From positions 1 to 64,000 of the forward strand of contig NZ_SDLT01000032.1 in the NCBI RefSeq assembly GCF_004522235.1: 64,000 bases of DNA, read 5' to 3'. This DNA comes from Amycolatopsis nivea. Lineage in GTDB: Bacteria > Actinomycetota > Actinomycetes > Mycobacteriales > Pseudonocardiaceae. A model generated the notes under the pieces. It made no database searches. It worked only from the letters and a program-made list of their open reading frames with translations, and had not been told where the DNA came from. Numbering within the stretch: position 1 is the first letter of the stretch; the number at the start of each line of letters is the position of its first letter. Shown piece after piece: positions 56,327 through 64,000 of the stretch. The translations under genes and the position numbers were made by a program.

Positions 56327-57596
56327 CCTCCGCCAGCGCGGTCGCCGCGCGCCAGCAGTCGTGGAAGGTGGAGTACATCGGCACCGGCGCGAGGCGGATG
56401 ACGTCCGGACGGCGTGCGTCCGCGATAACGCCGTGCTGGGTCCGCAACGCGGCGCTGACGTCGTCGGCGTCCAACCCGTGCAGGCGGACGGAAAGCTGCG
56501 CACCCCGACGGTCCGGGTCGCGGGGTGTGAGCACCTCCAGCGGACGTCCCGCGCAGACCTCGTCGAGCAGCGTTTCGAGGTAACCGGTCAGCCGGATGCT
56601 CTTGGCGCGCAACGCAGTCATGCCCACCGCGTCGAACATCTCCAGCGAGGCGCGCACCGGGGCCATCGCGAGGATCGGCGGGTTCGACAGCTGCCACGAG
56701 TCGGCGGTGTCGACCGGCGTGACGGTCGGCTGCATCCGGAACCGCACGTCCGGGTCGGTGCTCCACCAGCCGGCCAGCTTCGGCAGCGAACGGTCCGCGA
56801 GATGCCGTTCGTGCACGAAGGCTCCGGCGATCGCACCCGGTCCGCTGTTGAGGTATTTGTAGGTGCACCAAGCGGCCCAGTCGACGTCCCAGTCGTGCAG
56901 CCGCAGCGGCACATTGCCCGCCGCGTGCGCGAGATCCCAGCCGACGATCGCTCCGGCGGCGTGCCCGGCGCGGGTGATCGCCGGGATGTCGAGCAGTTCC
57001 CCGCTGTAGTAATTGACCCCGCCGAGCAGGACGAGCGCGACCCGATGTCCGTGCTCGGCGAGCCAGCCGGCGACGTCCTCGCTGCGCAACGTCGATTCCC
57101 CGGGACGCGGTGAAAGCCGGATGACGGCTTCGTCCGGGTCGTAGCCGTGGAACGCGACCTGGCTGCGCACCGCGTAGCTGTCGGAGGGAAAGGCGGTGTT
57201 CTCGATGACGATCGCGTGCCGCTCCGGAGTCGGCCGGTAGAAGCTGACCATCATCAGGTGCAGGTTGACCGTCAGCGAGTTCATCATCACGACCTCGGCC
57301 GGGCGCGCGCCGACGAGCCGCGCGGCTGGCTCGCGCAGCTGCTGGTGGTAGGAGACCCACGGACGCGCTGCCTCGACGTGGCCCTCGACGCCCAGCCGGG
57401 CCCAGTCGGCGAGTTCCGCGTCCAGTGCGGCGCGGGTCGCGGTCGGCTGCAGGCCGAGGGAATTCCCGGCGAAGTAGGCCGTCTCGGGGTAGCCGCCGCC
57501 GGTCGCGGGCGGAACGTGGAACTGCGCCCGCGACGTCGGCAACGGATCCTGGGCGTCGAGGTCGCGGGCGGCCGCTTCGGCGAGGGCCACGGTCAT
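56298..57596 (-). CDS. kynU: kynureninase
   Basis: A 432-residue PLP enzyme cleaving kynurenine to anthranilate and alanine (or 3-hydroxykynurenine). The family pattern starts at FAGNSLGLQPTATRAALDAELADWARLGVEGH, then VMMNSLTVNLHLMMVSFYRP, the PLP-phosphate cluster, GWDLAHAAGNVPLRLHDWDVDWAAWCTYKYLNSGPGAIAGAFVHER with the Schiff-base lysine in TYKYLNSGPG, and WWSTDP. It is divergent from the APC permease/MBL operon, suggesting tryptophan/kynurenine catabolism. ATG 57596 gives the family length. Confidence 0.95.
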   Translation of the reverse strand: MTVALAEAAARDLDAQDPLPTSRAQFHVPPATGGGYPETAYFAGNSLGLQPTATRAALDAELADWARLGVEGHVEAARPWVSYHQQLREPAARLVGARPAEVVMMNSLTVNLHLMMVSFYRPTPERHAIVIENTAFPSDSYAVRSQVAFHGYDPDEAVIRLSPRPGESTLRSEDVAGWLAEHGHRVALVLLGGVNYYSGELLDIPAITRAGHAAGAIVGWDLAHAAGNVPLRLHDWDVDWAAWCTYKYLNSGPGAIAGAFVHERHLADRSLPKLAGWWSTDPDVRFRMQPTVTPVDTADSWQLSNPPILAMAPVRASLEMFDAVGMTALRAKSIRLTGYLETLLDEVCAGRPLEVLTPRDPDRRGAQLSVRLHGLDADDVSAALRTQHGVIADARRPDVIRLAPVPMYSTFHDCWRAATALAEVTGGSCAGS

Positions 57597-57811
57597 GGGA
57601 ACTCCACAAAGTCGGCGAAGGAACGCTTCTCATCGTTCTTGCCGGACGCCATGCCCGTCCAATGCCTGATTTGCTCGTTCCCATGCCTGCCCGGCTATCC
57701 CGAGGTATTCCCGAACGGCTATGTCCGGGCGGGCATTCGGTATTTCCGAAGCGTCGCGGATTGGGTCACGCTGTGCCGACCGACAACGGCCAGCAGGAGG
57801 CAGTGATCACG

Positions 57812-59140
57812 ATGCCGACCGAAGCAGAAGCGAACCTCAAGCGAAGCATCTCCCTCTTCCAAGCCGTCGGAGTCTCGTTCCACCAGGTAGTGGGCGGCGG
57901 GGTCGTCGCGTTGATGGGCACCGCCATCGCGCTGACCGGGGCCGGCGCGCCGATCGCCTTCGCCATCGCGGCGCTCGCGGTGATCGTCTATTCGCTGCCG
58001 ATCGCGTCGCTCGGCAGCGCGATGCCGGTCACCGGCGGCCGCTACACCTACGCCGCGCGGCTGGTCTCGCCTGGTGCCGGATTCGCGTCGATGTGGCTGT
58101 CCGCCGTGTCGGTCATCCAGCTCAGCCTGATGGCGCTGGCCGGGGCGAACTACGTCAGCGCGCTCGTGCCGGGCGTTCCGGTGCGGCCGCTGGCGATCGC
58201 GCTGATCACGGTGTTCTTCCTGACCAACCTGGCGGGCGCGACGTTCTCCAGCCGGGTCGGCATCGTGCTCGCGGTCGTCATGCTCGCCGCCTTCCTGCTG
58301 TACGGGATCGCCGGAATCGGGCAGGTGCGCCTGAGCGAGTTCGCGAACCTGACCCCGCACGGCATCAGCGGCCTGCTCAACGCGGCGGCCATGCTCACCT
58401 TCGCCACCACCGGTGCGTTCCTGATCGCCGACATCGGCGGCGAGATGAAGCGGCCGGGACGCGACATCCCGCTGTCCGTCGTCGGCGGCACTCTCGTCGC
58501 GGCGGTGATCTACGTGGTCGTGGCGATCCCGTCGGTGGGCGTGCTCGGCGCGGCGGCGTCGGCGGGCAAGCCGATGTCGGACGTCGCCCGCCACATCCTT
58601 TCCCCGGGCGGTTTCGCGTTCTTCATCCTCGGCGGCGCGATGGCGTCGGTGATCGGACACATCAATTCGCTGCTGCTGGCCGCGACGAAACCCGTGCTGG
58701 CCGCGACCGGCGACGGCTGGCTGCCCGCCGGGCTCGGCGCGGTGAACCGCCGGTTCGGCACCCCGCACTGGCTGCTGGCGATCCTCTACCTGATCGGCGT
58801 GGTCCCGGTGCTCGCCGGCTTCAGCGTCGCGAACATCGCGGCCATGACGTCGATCGTCACCGGGCCGTTGCTCACCCTGCTGATCATCGCGTCGTGGCGG
58901 GTGCGCCGGCAGCGTCCGGAACTGCACGCGGCGGCCCCGTTCCGGATGCGCCGGACGTCGCACGCCGTGCTGTCCGTGCTCGGCGTCGCGATCCTCGGGG
59001 TGCAGACTTGGTTGCTGCTCAAGCAGATCACCCTGCCGGCGCTGCTCGCGCTGGCAGCCTGGAGCGTGCTGGGGCTCGTCGTGTGGCTGGCGCGCCGGTC
59101 GCGAACTGTTTCCTTCAACCTCGAAAGCGAGTACGCATGA
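57812..59140 (+). CDS. APC-family amino acid permease
   Basis: A 442-residue transporter with 12 helices: SISLFQAVGVSFHQVVGGGVVALMGTAIALTGAGAPIAFAIAALAVIVYSLPIASLGSAMPVTGGRYTYAARLVSPGAGFASMW is the classical APC helix 1-3 pattern. Start ATG 57812 is preferred because AGGAGG ends 11 bases upstream; GTG 57803 is too close. The stop overlaps the MBL gene start (ATGA). It faces divergently from kynU, so the substrate may be tryptophan or kynurenine, inferred from context only. Confidence 0.9.
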   Translation: MPTEAEANLKRSISLFQAVGVSFHQVVGGGVVALMGTAIALTGAGAPIAFAIAALAVIVYSLPIASLGSAMPVTGGRYTYAARLVSPGAGFASMWLSAVSVIQLSLMALAGANYVSALVPGVPVRPLAIALITVFFLTNLAGATFSSRVGIVLAVVMLAAFLLYGIAGIGQVRLSEFANLTPHGISGLLNAAAMLTFATTGAFLIADIGGEMKRPGRDIPLSVVGGTLVAAVIYVVVAIPSVGVLGAAASAGKPMSDVARHILSPGGFAFFILGGAMASVIGHINSLLLAATKPVLAATGDGWLPAGLGAVNRRFGTPHWLLAILYLIGVVPVLAGFSVANIAAMTSIVTGPLLTLLIIASWRVRRQRPELHAAAPFRMRRTSHAVLSVLGVAILGVQTWLLLKQITLPALLALAAWSVLGLVVWLARRSRTVSFNLESEYA

Positions 59141-59976
59141 CCACGCAGCTCATCCTCCTGGGCACGGCGGGCGGTCCCGCTCCGAAACGCACCCGGAGCG
59201 CTCCCGCGCAGGCGATCGTCGTCAACGGAGCCGCTTACGTGATCGACTGTGGCAACGGCGTGGCCCGGCAGCTGGTGCACGCGGGCATCCCGCTCGACTC
59301 GCTGCGCGCGGTCGGCATCACGCACCACCACTCCGACCACAACGCCGATTACGGCAACCTCTACCTGCTGGCCTGGGCCGCCAACCTGGAACGGCGGGTC
59401 CCGGCGTTCGGCCCGCCGCCGCTCGCCGAGATGACCCGGCATTTCCTGGCACTGAACCGCTTCGACATCGACACGCGGGTCGGCGACGAGGGTCTGCGCC
59501 CGTTGGATGAACTGCTCGACCCGCACGAGGTCACCGGGGACGGCGTGGTCTTCGAGGACGAGAACGTCCGGATCACCGCGGCCCGCGTGGATCACCCGCC
59601 GATCGTGGACGCGTTCGCCTACCGCGTGGACACAGCGGACCGGTCAATCGTGATTTCCGGCGACACCGCACCGTGCGAGAACCTGGTGCGGTTGGCAGCT
59701 GGTGCGGATGTGCTGGTGCATGAGGTCATGTACGTGCCCGCGGTGGACGCCATGGTGAGCCGCTACAACGGCACGACGCTGCGGGATCACCTGCTGGCGA
59801 GCCACACGAGTGTCGAGCGAGTCGGTGCGTTGGCCAAGGAAGCGGGCGTCGGGACGCTCGTGCTGTCGCATTTCGTCCCGACCGACGCCGACATCGCCGA
59901 CGAGGTGTGGCACGACCACGCCGCTGCCGGGTTCGACGGCGAGGTCGTCGTCGGGAAAGACCTGCTGCGCCTCTGA
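59137..59976 (+). CDS. metallo-beta-lactamase-fold hydrolase (RNase Z/arylsulfatase-like)
   Basis: A 279-residue MBL enzyme. The N-terminus LILLGTAGGPAPKRTRSAPAQAIVV leads into the metal motif THHHSDHNADYGNL (HxHxDH), then VDHPPIVDAFAYRVD with a further metal His, SGDTAPCENLV (bridging Asp), VLVHEVMYV, and SHFVPTD. This order fits the RNase Z/phosphodiesterase-type branch. It is coupled to the upstream APC permease by a 4-nt overlap. The substrate is unknown; with kynU divergent, a role in aromatic amide or ester hydrolysis of the pathway is possible. Confidence 0.88.
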   Translation: MTTQLILLGTAGGPAPKRTRSAPAQAIVVNGAAYVIDCGNGVARQLVHAGIPLDSLRAVGITHHHSDHNADYGNLYLLAWAANLERRVPAFGPPPLAEMTRHFLALNRFDIDTRVGDEGLRPLDELLDPHEVTGDGVVFEDENVRITAARVDHPPIVDAFAYRVDTADRSIVISGDTAPCENLVRLAAGADVLVHEVMYVPAVDAMVSRYNGTTLRDHLLASHTSVERVGALAKEAGVGTLVLSHFVPTDADIADEVWHDHAAAGFDGEVVVGKDLLRL

Positions 59977-60039
59977 CCGGATCGGGCCGAAGTCGCGTCG
60001 TTCCCCGGGTTCAGCACGCTTCGTACCTACAGTGGCCAG

Positions 60040-60603
60040 GTGACTACGCCTGCCGAGGACCAGCGCGACCACGTGATGGCGCGCGCGTCCGCGCTCCGCC
60101 GCGAGCTTCGTGCGGGTCTGGCGCAGCTGCCGGACCAGGCGGAAGACGAACGCACGCAGACGCTCGACGCCTTGGTCGAGCGGGCGGAGGCGCTGCTGAG
60201 CACCGAGAAGGAGGTCGACGCGGCCGTCGAGCAGGTGCGGCTCGCCCGGTTGGAGGCGAAGCGTGGGAAGGTGCAGCGGACGACGCTGTACCTGGCGGTC
60301 GCGCCGGTCGCGGTCGGGATGGTGAGCGGGGCGATGATGCTGTTCGGCGCGCTCAACGCGGTCTGGCTGCTGCTCGCGTTGCCGCTGCTGGGCGCCGGAC
60401 TGCGGATCGCGTTCGGGCCGCTCGGGCCGACGCCGCTGATGGTCAACCGGCGGCAGCGGGCCGCGTACAGCGGGGCGCTGGCCGCGATCTTCACCGCGGC
60501 CGCGCTCATCGGGACTGGGCCGACGGCCCAGCCGATCGTGGTCGTTCTGGCCGCGCTCACCACGGTGGCGACCGTGGCGTTTCTGGTGCAGGAGGCGCGG
60601 TGA
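60040..60603 (+). CDS. two-part membrane protein with N-terminal coiled coil
   Basis: A 187-residue protein. A helical N-terminus (residues 1-80, RALRRELRAGLAQLPDQAEDERTQTLDALVERAEALLSTEKEVDAAVEQVRLARLEAKRGKV) is followed by about four hydrophobic helices. No enzymatic motif is seen. GTG 60040 gives the first plausible start. It overlaps the following coiled-coil gene (GTGA), so they probably act together, but the role is unknown. Confidence 0.78.
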   Translation: MTTPAEDQRDHVMARASALRRELRAGLAQLPDQAEDERTQTLDALVERAEALLSTEKEVDAAVEQVRLARLEAKRGKVQRTTLYLAVAPVAVGMVSGAMMLFGALNAVWLLLALPLLGAGLRIAFGPLGPTPLMVNRRQRAAYSGALAAIFTAAALIGTGPTAQPIVVVLAALTTVATVAFLVQEAR

Positions 60604-61589
60604 CCTACTCCGAGTACTACCGCGACACCGAGTACTACCCCGCCGAGGAGGGGCCAGAAGCCGATCCGGAACTGGTCGCCCTCACCGACACTGTCGGCGG
60701 GATGCAGGAGACCGTCGACGATCTGGAAAACCGCACCGTCCGCGAGCTTTCCGAACTGCGCGAGACGGTCGAGTCGTTCACCGAAACCCATTCCCGGCAC
60801 GAAACCCGGCTGGACCACACGGCCCGGCAGCTCGAACGGCTCCGGCAGCGGTTGCTGGTGCTCGAACGCGCGGTCCGGGTGTCGGAGAAGGTGCCGGTGG
60901 TCGACCTGGACGACGTCGGCCCGCGGCTGCGGCAGCTCGCCGCGGAGGCGGAGCGGCGGCACAGTCTGGCCGCGCAGCTGCTCACGCCGAGCCAGCGCCG
61001 GCCGTACGAAGAGGACGTCGCGCGGCTGCCGCAGGCACGGGAAGTGCTGGCGCAGAGCGAGGAAGCGCTGATCGCCGTGCTGGAGGTGCTGGCGAAAGCC
61101 GAGCGTGGCACGCCGGAACGGGACGACGCGGAGTCGCGACTGTCCGAAGTGGTCGCTCGACGGCGCGGTGTGCTGGATCGCCAGCTGCCCGCCGCGCAGC
61201 AGGATGCCGAAGCGGCGCACCAGGTTCTGGCCGCGGACGAGGTGACGCGGACCCGGGTGCTGCCGCAGATCGAGAAGTGCGAGCGGGATTGGGAAGAACT
61301 GCATTCCCGGCTGCGCGAGCGGATCACCGACGCGATCGGGTCGAGCGCGTTGCTGCCGGTGTGGTTCACGCACGCGTTCGGAGTCGCGCCGCCGTCCGGT
61401 GCGGCGGGGGACAAGTGGATCCGCGCGGCGACGTCCGCCCTGGCCTACCGGGTGACGCACGGCGTGGTCGATCCCGCGCTGCCGCTGGGCGAGCCGCCGC
61501 CGTCGGACACCGACTGGACGGAACCGAAGTGGTCCTGGCGCGCCCGGCTGGAGAACGACATCGAGGAACTCGACCTCGGCGTGGATTAA
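60600..61589 (+). CDS. coiled-coil protein coupled to the membrane protein
   Basis: A 329-residue soluble protein, rich in Glu, Arg and Leu with long coiled coils (QETVDDLENRTVRELSELRETVESFTETHSRHETRLDHTARQLERLRQRLLVLERAVRVSEK; then LAQSEEALIAVLEVLAKAERGTPERDDAESRLSEVVARRRGVLD). The C-terminal quarter looks globular (SSALLPVWFTHAFGVAPPSG and WIRAATSALAYRVTHGVVDPALPLG). GTG 60600 overlaps the upstream stop. It is not recognised as a known family; a scaffold or cell-envelope role is possible. Its end overlaps the convergent GNAT gene by 4 bases. Confidence 0.78.
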   Translation: MTYSEYYRDTEYYPAEEGPEADPELVALTDTVGGMQETVDDLENRTVRELSELRETVESFTETHSRHETRLDHTARQLERLRQRLLVLERAVRVSEKVPVVDLDDVGPRLRQLAAEAERRHSLAAQLLTPSQRRPYEEDVARLPQAREVLAQSEEALIAVLEVLAKAERGTPERDDAESRLSEVVARRRGVLDRQLPAAQQDAEAAHQVLAADEVTRTRVLPQIEKCERDWEELHSRLRERITDAIGSSALLPVWFTHAFGVAPPSGAAGDKWIRAATSALAYRVTHGVVDPALPLGEPPPSDTDWTEPKWSWRARLENDIEELDLGVD

Positions 61590-62107
61590 CGCGGTTCTTC
61601 CGGTGTGTCGTCGGAGGCGGGGACGAGTTCTCGCTGCATCCAGGTGACATCGCGCCAGGCACCGTGTTTCCAGCCGATCCGCCGCCAAGTCCCGATGAGT
61701 TCGAAGCCCATCGCCTTGTGCAGTCCGACGCTGGGTTCGTTCGGCTGGGTCATGCCGGCCACCGCCATCCGGAAGCCGCGTTCGGCAAGCCGGGCGAAAA
61801 GGGCTTCGTACAAGGCTTTCCCGCCACCCGCGCGCCGCCGATCCTGCGCCAGGTAGACGCTGACCTCGCACGACCAACGGTAGGCGGCGCGCTCCTTGTA
61901 CGGGCTGCCGTACGCGTACCCGACCACCTCGCCGTCGATTTCCAGCACCAGCCACGCGTACGACTTCGTCGCCTTCGCGATCCGGGCGGCCATCTCCGTC
62001 GGTGTCGGCGGTTCGGTCTCGAAGCTGATCGTGGTGTCCCGGACGTACGGCGCGTAGATCGCCGCGCACGCCTCGGCGTCCCGTTCTTCGGCAGGTCGGA
62101 TCAACAT
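61586..62107 (-). CDS. GNAT acetyltransferase, phosphinothricin acetyltransferase-like
   Basis: A 173-residue GNAT protein: MLIRPAEERDAEACAAIYAPYVRDTTISFETEPPTPTEMAARI at the N-terminus, the acetyl-CoA loop VSVYLAQDRRRAGGGKALYEALFARLAERGFRMAVAGMTQPNEPSVGLHKAMGFELIGTWRRIGWKHGAWRDVTWMQREL, all characteristic of the Pat/Bar family that acetylates phosphinothricin or amino acids such as methionine sulfoximine. ATG 62107 is preferred. A -10-like TACTAT on the minus strand only 6 bases upstream suggests leaderless expression. It is divergent from the XRE-cupin regulator. Confidence 0.93.
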   Translation of the reverse strand: MLIRPAEERDAEACAAIYAPYVRDTTISFETEPPTPTEMAARIAKATKSYAWLVLEIDGEVVGYAYGSPYKERAAYRWSCEVSVYLAQDRRRAGGGKALYEALFARLAERGFRMAVAGMTQPNEPSVGLHKAMGFELIGTWRRIGWKHGAWRDVTWMQRELVPASDDTPEEPR

Positions 62108-62112
62108 GTCCC

Positions 62113-62138
62113 CGATAGTAGACACGATCCGCTGCTAT
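62113..62138. promoter_or_regulatory. divergent leaderless-type promoters for GNAT and XRE-cupin
   Basis: TATAGT on plus (62133-62138) lies 11 bases from GTG 62150, and TACTAT on minus (62118-62113) lies 5 bases from ATG 62107. Neither gene has a good ribosome binding site. The arrangement suggests overlapping promoters with leaderless transcripts under joint control. Confidence 0.55.
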
Positions 62139-62149
62139 AGTCGACCACT

Positions 62150-62710
62150 GTGACCGATCCCCTCTCCGCCTCGCTCGCCGCGGCGGTGCGCGAAGCCCGG
62201 CAGGACCGTGCCCTGTCCGCGGGCGTGCTCGCCGAACGTTCCGGAGTTTCCCGTGCCATGATCGGGAAAATCGAACGCGGCGAAGCGCAGCCGACGGCGG
62301 TGCTGCTGAGCCGGCTCGCCACCGCGCTCGGGCTCACGCTGTCCGAGCTCATCGCCCGCGCGGAGGGCGACGACGACCGCCGCCTCGCGCGTCGTGAGGA
62401 CCAGCCGACCTGGCAGGACCCGGTCACCGGCTACGTGCGCCGCGCGGTCTCGCCGCCCGGGCACGGGGCTGCCGAGCTGGTGGAAATCGAGCTGCCGCCC
62501 GGCGCGAAAGCCGGATTTCCGGCCAGCTCCTACGCCTTCGCCGAGCACCAGGTCTGGGTGCTGTCCGGCCAGCTGCGGTTCCACGAAGGCGACGTCGTGC
62601 ACGAACTCGCCGCGGGCGACTGCCTCCAGCTCGGCCGACCGGTCGACTGCGCGTACGAGAACCCCGGCGCTGAGCCGTGCCGCTACCTGGTGGTGCTCAC
62701 CAAAGTGTGA
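62150..62710 (+). CDS. XRE regulator with C-terminal cupin domain
   Basis: A 186-residue regulator. The N-terminal helix-turn-helix (VREARQDRALSAGVLAERSGVSRAMIGKIERGEAQPTAVLLSRLATALGLTLSELI) is followed by a cupin barrel (FAEHQVWVLSGQLRFHEGDVVHELAAGDCLQL and YENPGAEPCRYLVVLTK). This architecture is common in regulators that sense small ligands. It is divergent from the GNAT gene (shared promoters) and is followed by an MFS gene, so it likely controls both: an acetylation plus efflux resistance pair is plausible. Confidence 0.93.
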   Translation: MTDPLSASLAAAVREARQDRALSAGVLAERSGVSRAMIGKIERGEAQPTAVLLSRLATALGLTLSELIARAEGDDDRRLARREDQPTWQDPVTGYVRRAVSPPGHGAAELVEIELPPGAKAGFPASSYAFAEHQVWVLSGQLRFHEGDVVHELAAGDCLQLGRPVDCAYENPGAEPCRYLVVLTKV

Positions 62711-62794
62711 CCCAGTTCACGCCTTGTTTGTCTGATTACCGGGGTCTCCCGCCCGGACATGATGCGACCGCACAGCATCCGGGAGGAGAAGCAA

Positions 62795-64000
62795 GTGGGT
62801 TCGTGGCGCGAATTGGGAGCGCATTCCAGCACCGCGGTCGTGCTGGCCGGCGGCGTACTGGTCGGCGCGGTCAACATCTATGTGGCAGCAAGCCTTTTGC
62901 CGACCGCGGTCGCCGACATCGGCGGGGAGCGGCTTTACGCGTGGAACATGACGGCGTTCCTGGTCGCGCAGGTCGTCGCGACGATGTTCGTCAGCCGTGC
63001 GCTCGCGCGACTCGGCAACGCGACGGCGTACTACCTCGGGTTCGGCGTTTTCGCGGCGGGCTCGGTGGTGTGCGCGGTGAGCCCGGCGATGCCGGTGCTG
63101 CTGGCCGGACGCGGAGTGCAGGGTTTGGGCGCTGGATTGCTGACCGGACTGGGGTTCGCGGTGATTCACTCGGCGCTGCCGCGGCATTTGTGGGCGCGGG
63201 GGAGTGCGTTGATCTCGGCGATGTTCGGCGTCGGCAACCTCGTCGGCCCGGCGCTCGGCGGGTTGTTCGCGCAATTCGGTTCGTGGCGGGCGGCGTTCGT
63301 CGTGCTGGCTGGCGCGGCGGTCGTGATCGCGGCCTTGGTGCCGCGGGCGCTCCCGCGCAGCGAACGAAGCGGCGAGTCGACCCCGGTGCCGACCTTCGCG
63401 CTGGTGGCCGTCGTGGGCGCGGTCGGAGCGGTGAGCATCGCCGGAATCTTGACCAACGTCGTCGCGATGGCCGCGTTCATCGTGCTGGGATTCGGTTTCG
63501 TGGTGGCGTTTCTGCTCGTCGAGAAGCGCGCCGCGGTACGGGTTCTGCCCGCTGAGACCTATTCCGGCTCGCCGCTGCGATGGATCTACCTGACCATCAT
63601 GTGCCTCGCCGCCGGAGTTTCCGTCGAGTCGTTCCTGCCGCTGTTCGGCCAGCATCTCGGCGGATTGCCGCCTGCCGCAGCGGGTTTCTTCTCCGCCGCG
63701 CTGTCGTTCGGCTGGTCCGCCGGGCAGATCGTCAGCTCCTCGGCTCGTCGCGTCCGGCTGCTCTGCCTGGCCGGACCGACCCTGCTGGCGGCCGCGTTCG
63801 TCGTACTTGCCTTGCTGCAGCAGGAAAACGCGTCGGTGCTGGCTTGGCTGGTCGTCCTTCTCGCCGGTGGCATCGGGATCGGCATCGCGATGCCGCACCT
63901 GTCGGTCGCCGCGATGGCCAGCGGTCAGCAAGCGGCAGCGGCGATCGCGACCGTGCTCACGATGGCGACCGCGTTCGGTGCGTCGATCGCGGGTCTGCTG
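62795..64000 (+). CDS. MFS exporter, truncated by the window edge
   Basis: A partial protein of 402 residues, open to the last base. GTG 62795 follows GGGAGGAG with 6-base spacing. Helices include TAVVLAGGVLVGAVNIYVAASLLPTAVADIGG and motif-like RALARLGNATAYYLGFGVFAAGSVVCAVSPAMPVLLAGRGVQGLGAGLLTG, then LVGPALGGLFAQFGSWRAAFVVLAG. This is a DHA-type MFS exporter. The beginning after the XRE-cupin gene (85-base gap) suggests linked control. The C-terminal helices lie outside. Confidence 0.9.
   Translation, partial: MGSWRELGAHSSTAVVLAGGVLVGAVNIYVAASLLPTAVADIGGERLYAWNMTAFLVAQVVATMFVSRALARLGNATAYYLGFGVFAAGSVVCAVSPAMPVLLAGRGVQGLGAGLLTGLGFAVIHSALPRHLWARGSALISAMFGVGNLVGPALGGLFAQFGSWRAAFVVLAGAAVVIAALVPRALPRSERSGESTPVPTFALVAVVGAVGAVSIAGILTNVVAMAAFIVLGFGFVVAFLLVEKRAAVRVLPAETYSGSPLRWIYLTIMCLAAGVSVESFLPLFGQHLGGLPPAAAGFFSAALSFGWSAGQIVSSSARRVRLLCLAGPTLLAAAFVVLALLQQENASVLAWLVVLLAGGIGIGIAMPHLSVAAMASGQQAAAAIATVLTMATAFGASIAGLL

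Overview
The window is GC-rich DNA with dense, often overlapping genes, frequent GTG starts and many TetR, MarR, LacI, XRE and SARP-type regulators. Geosmin synthase, a DUF1023/EspC-type secretion cassette, a PASTA-less Ser/Thr kinase and short palindromic intergenic fillers point to a filamentous actinomycete, most likely a Pseudonocardiales genus such as Amycolatopsis. That genus assignment is inference from gene content only. No rRNA, tRNA, prophage, insertion sequence or CRISPR array was seen.

Layout. 0-3 kb: a ferredoxin, a TetR regulator, a methyltransferase and a MarR/membrane-protein pair. 2.8-6.8 kb: a tightly coupled five-gene minus-strand operon (MBL hydrolase, DedA, membrane phosphodiesterase, monothiol glutaredoxin-like protein, SH3-like protein) in which every junction overlaps by 4 nt. 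7-9.6 kb: palindrome-rich intergenic DNA, then geosmin synthase. 10-18 kb: a carbohydrate regulon comprising a secreted sialidase-like/ricin-B protein, a GH2 glycosidase, an ABC sugar importer and a LacI regulator, tied together by an identical 15-bp operator at both promoters. 18.6-23.4 kb: a secreted S1 protease, an SCO6745-like protein, an SDR/VOC pair with a duplicated junction, and a membrane diguanylate cyclase.

23.5-24.55 kb: the most unusual object in the window. It is a tandem array of 13 micro-ORFs, each with its own Shine-Dalgarno sequence, start and TGA stop. They encode near-identical peptides of 6-10 residues with the core (M/V)RDNNW, usually followed by TR or SR, and are preceded by a 44-codon leader ORF. 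The function is unknown to me.

24.6-32 kb: an MFS exporter, a Ser/Thr kinase, a HAD hydrolase, SOS-type dinB, about 0.9 kb of non-coding repeat-rich DNA, a P5CR-like protein and a TetR-controlled esterase. 33-35 kb: a decayed divergent LysR/EamA pair. 35-47.6 kb: a TetR-controlled drug-type ABC transporter, a sugar porter, a type VII-secretion-like EspC/DUF1023/lipoprotein cassette, YceI/MarR, a GST-like reductase, an MFS gene cut by an in-frame TAG, and an epoxide hydrolase. 47.6-64 kb: a membrane KAP-type NTPase, an XRE/DHA2 efflux pair, an AfsR-like SARP, kynureninase divergent from an APC permease/MBL operon, two coiled-coil genes, a GNAT/XRE-cupin pair, and an MFS gene running off the end.

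Protein functions are assigned from recognisable motifs in the translations, not from database searches.
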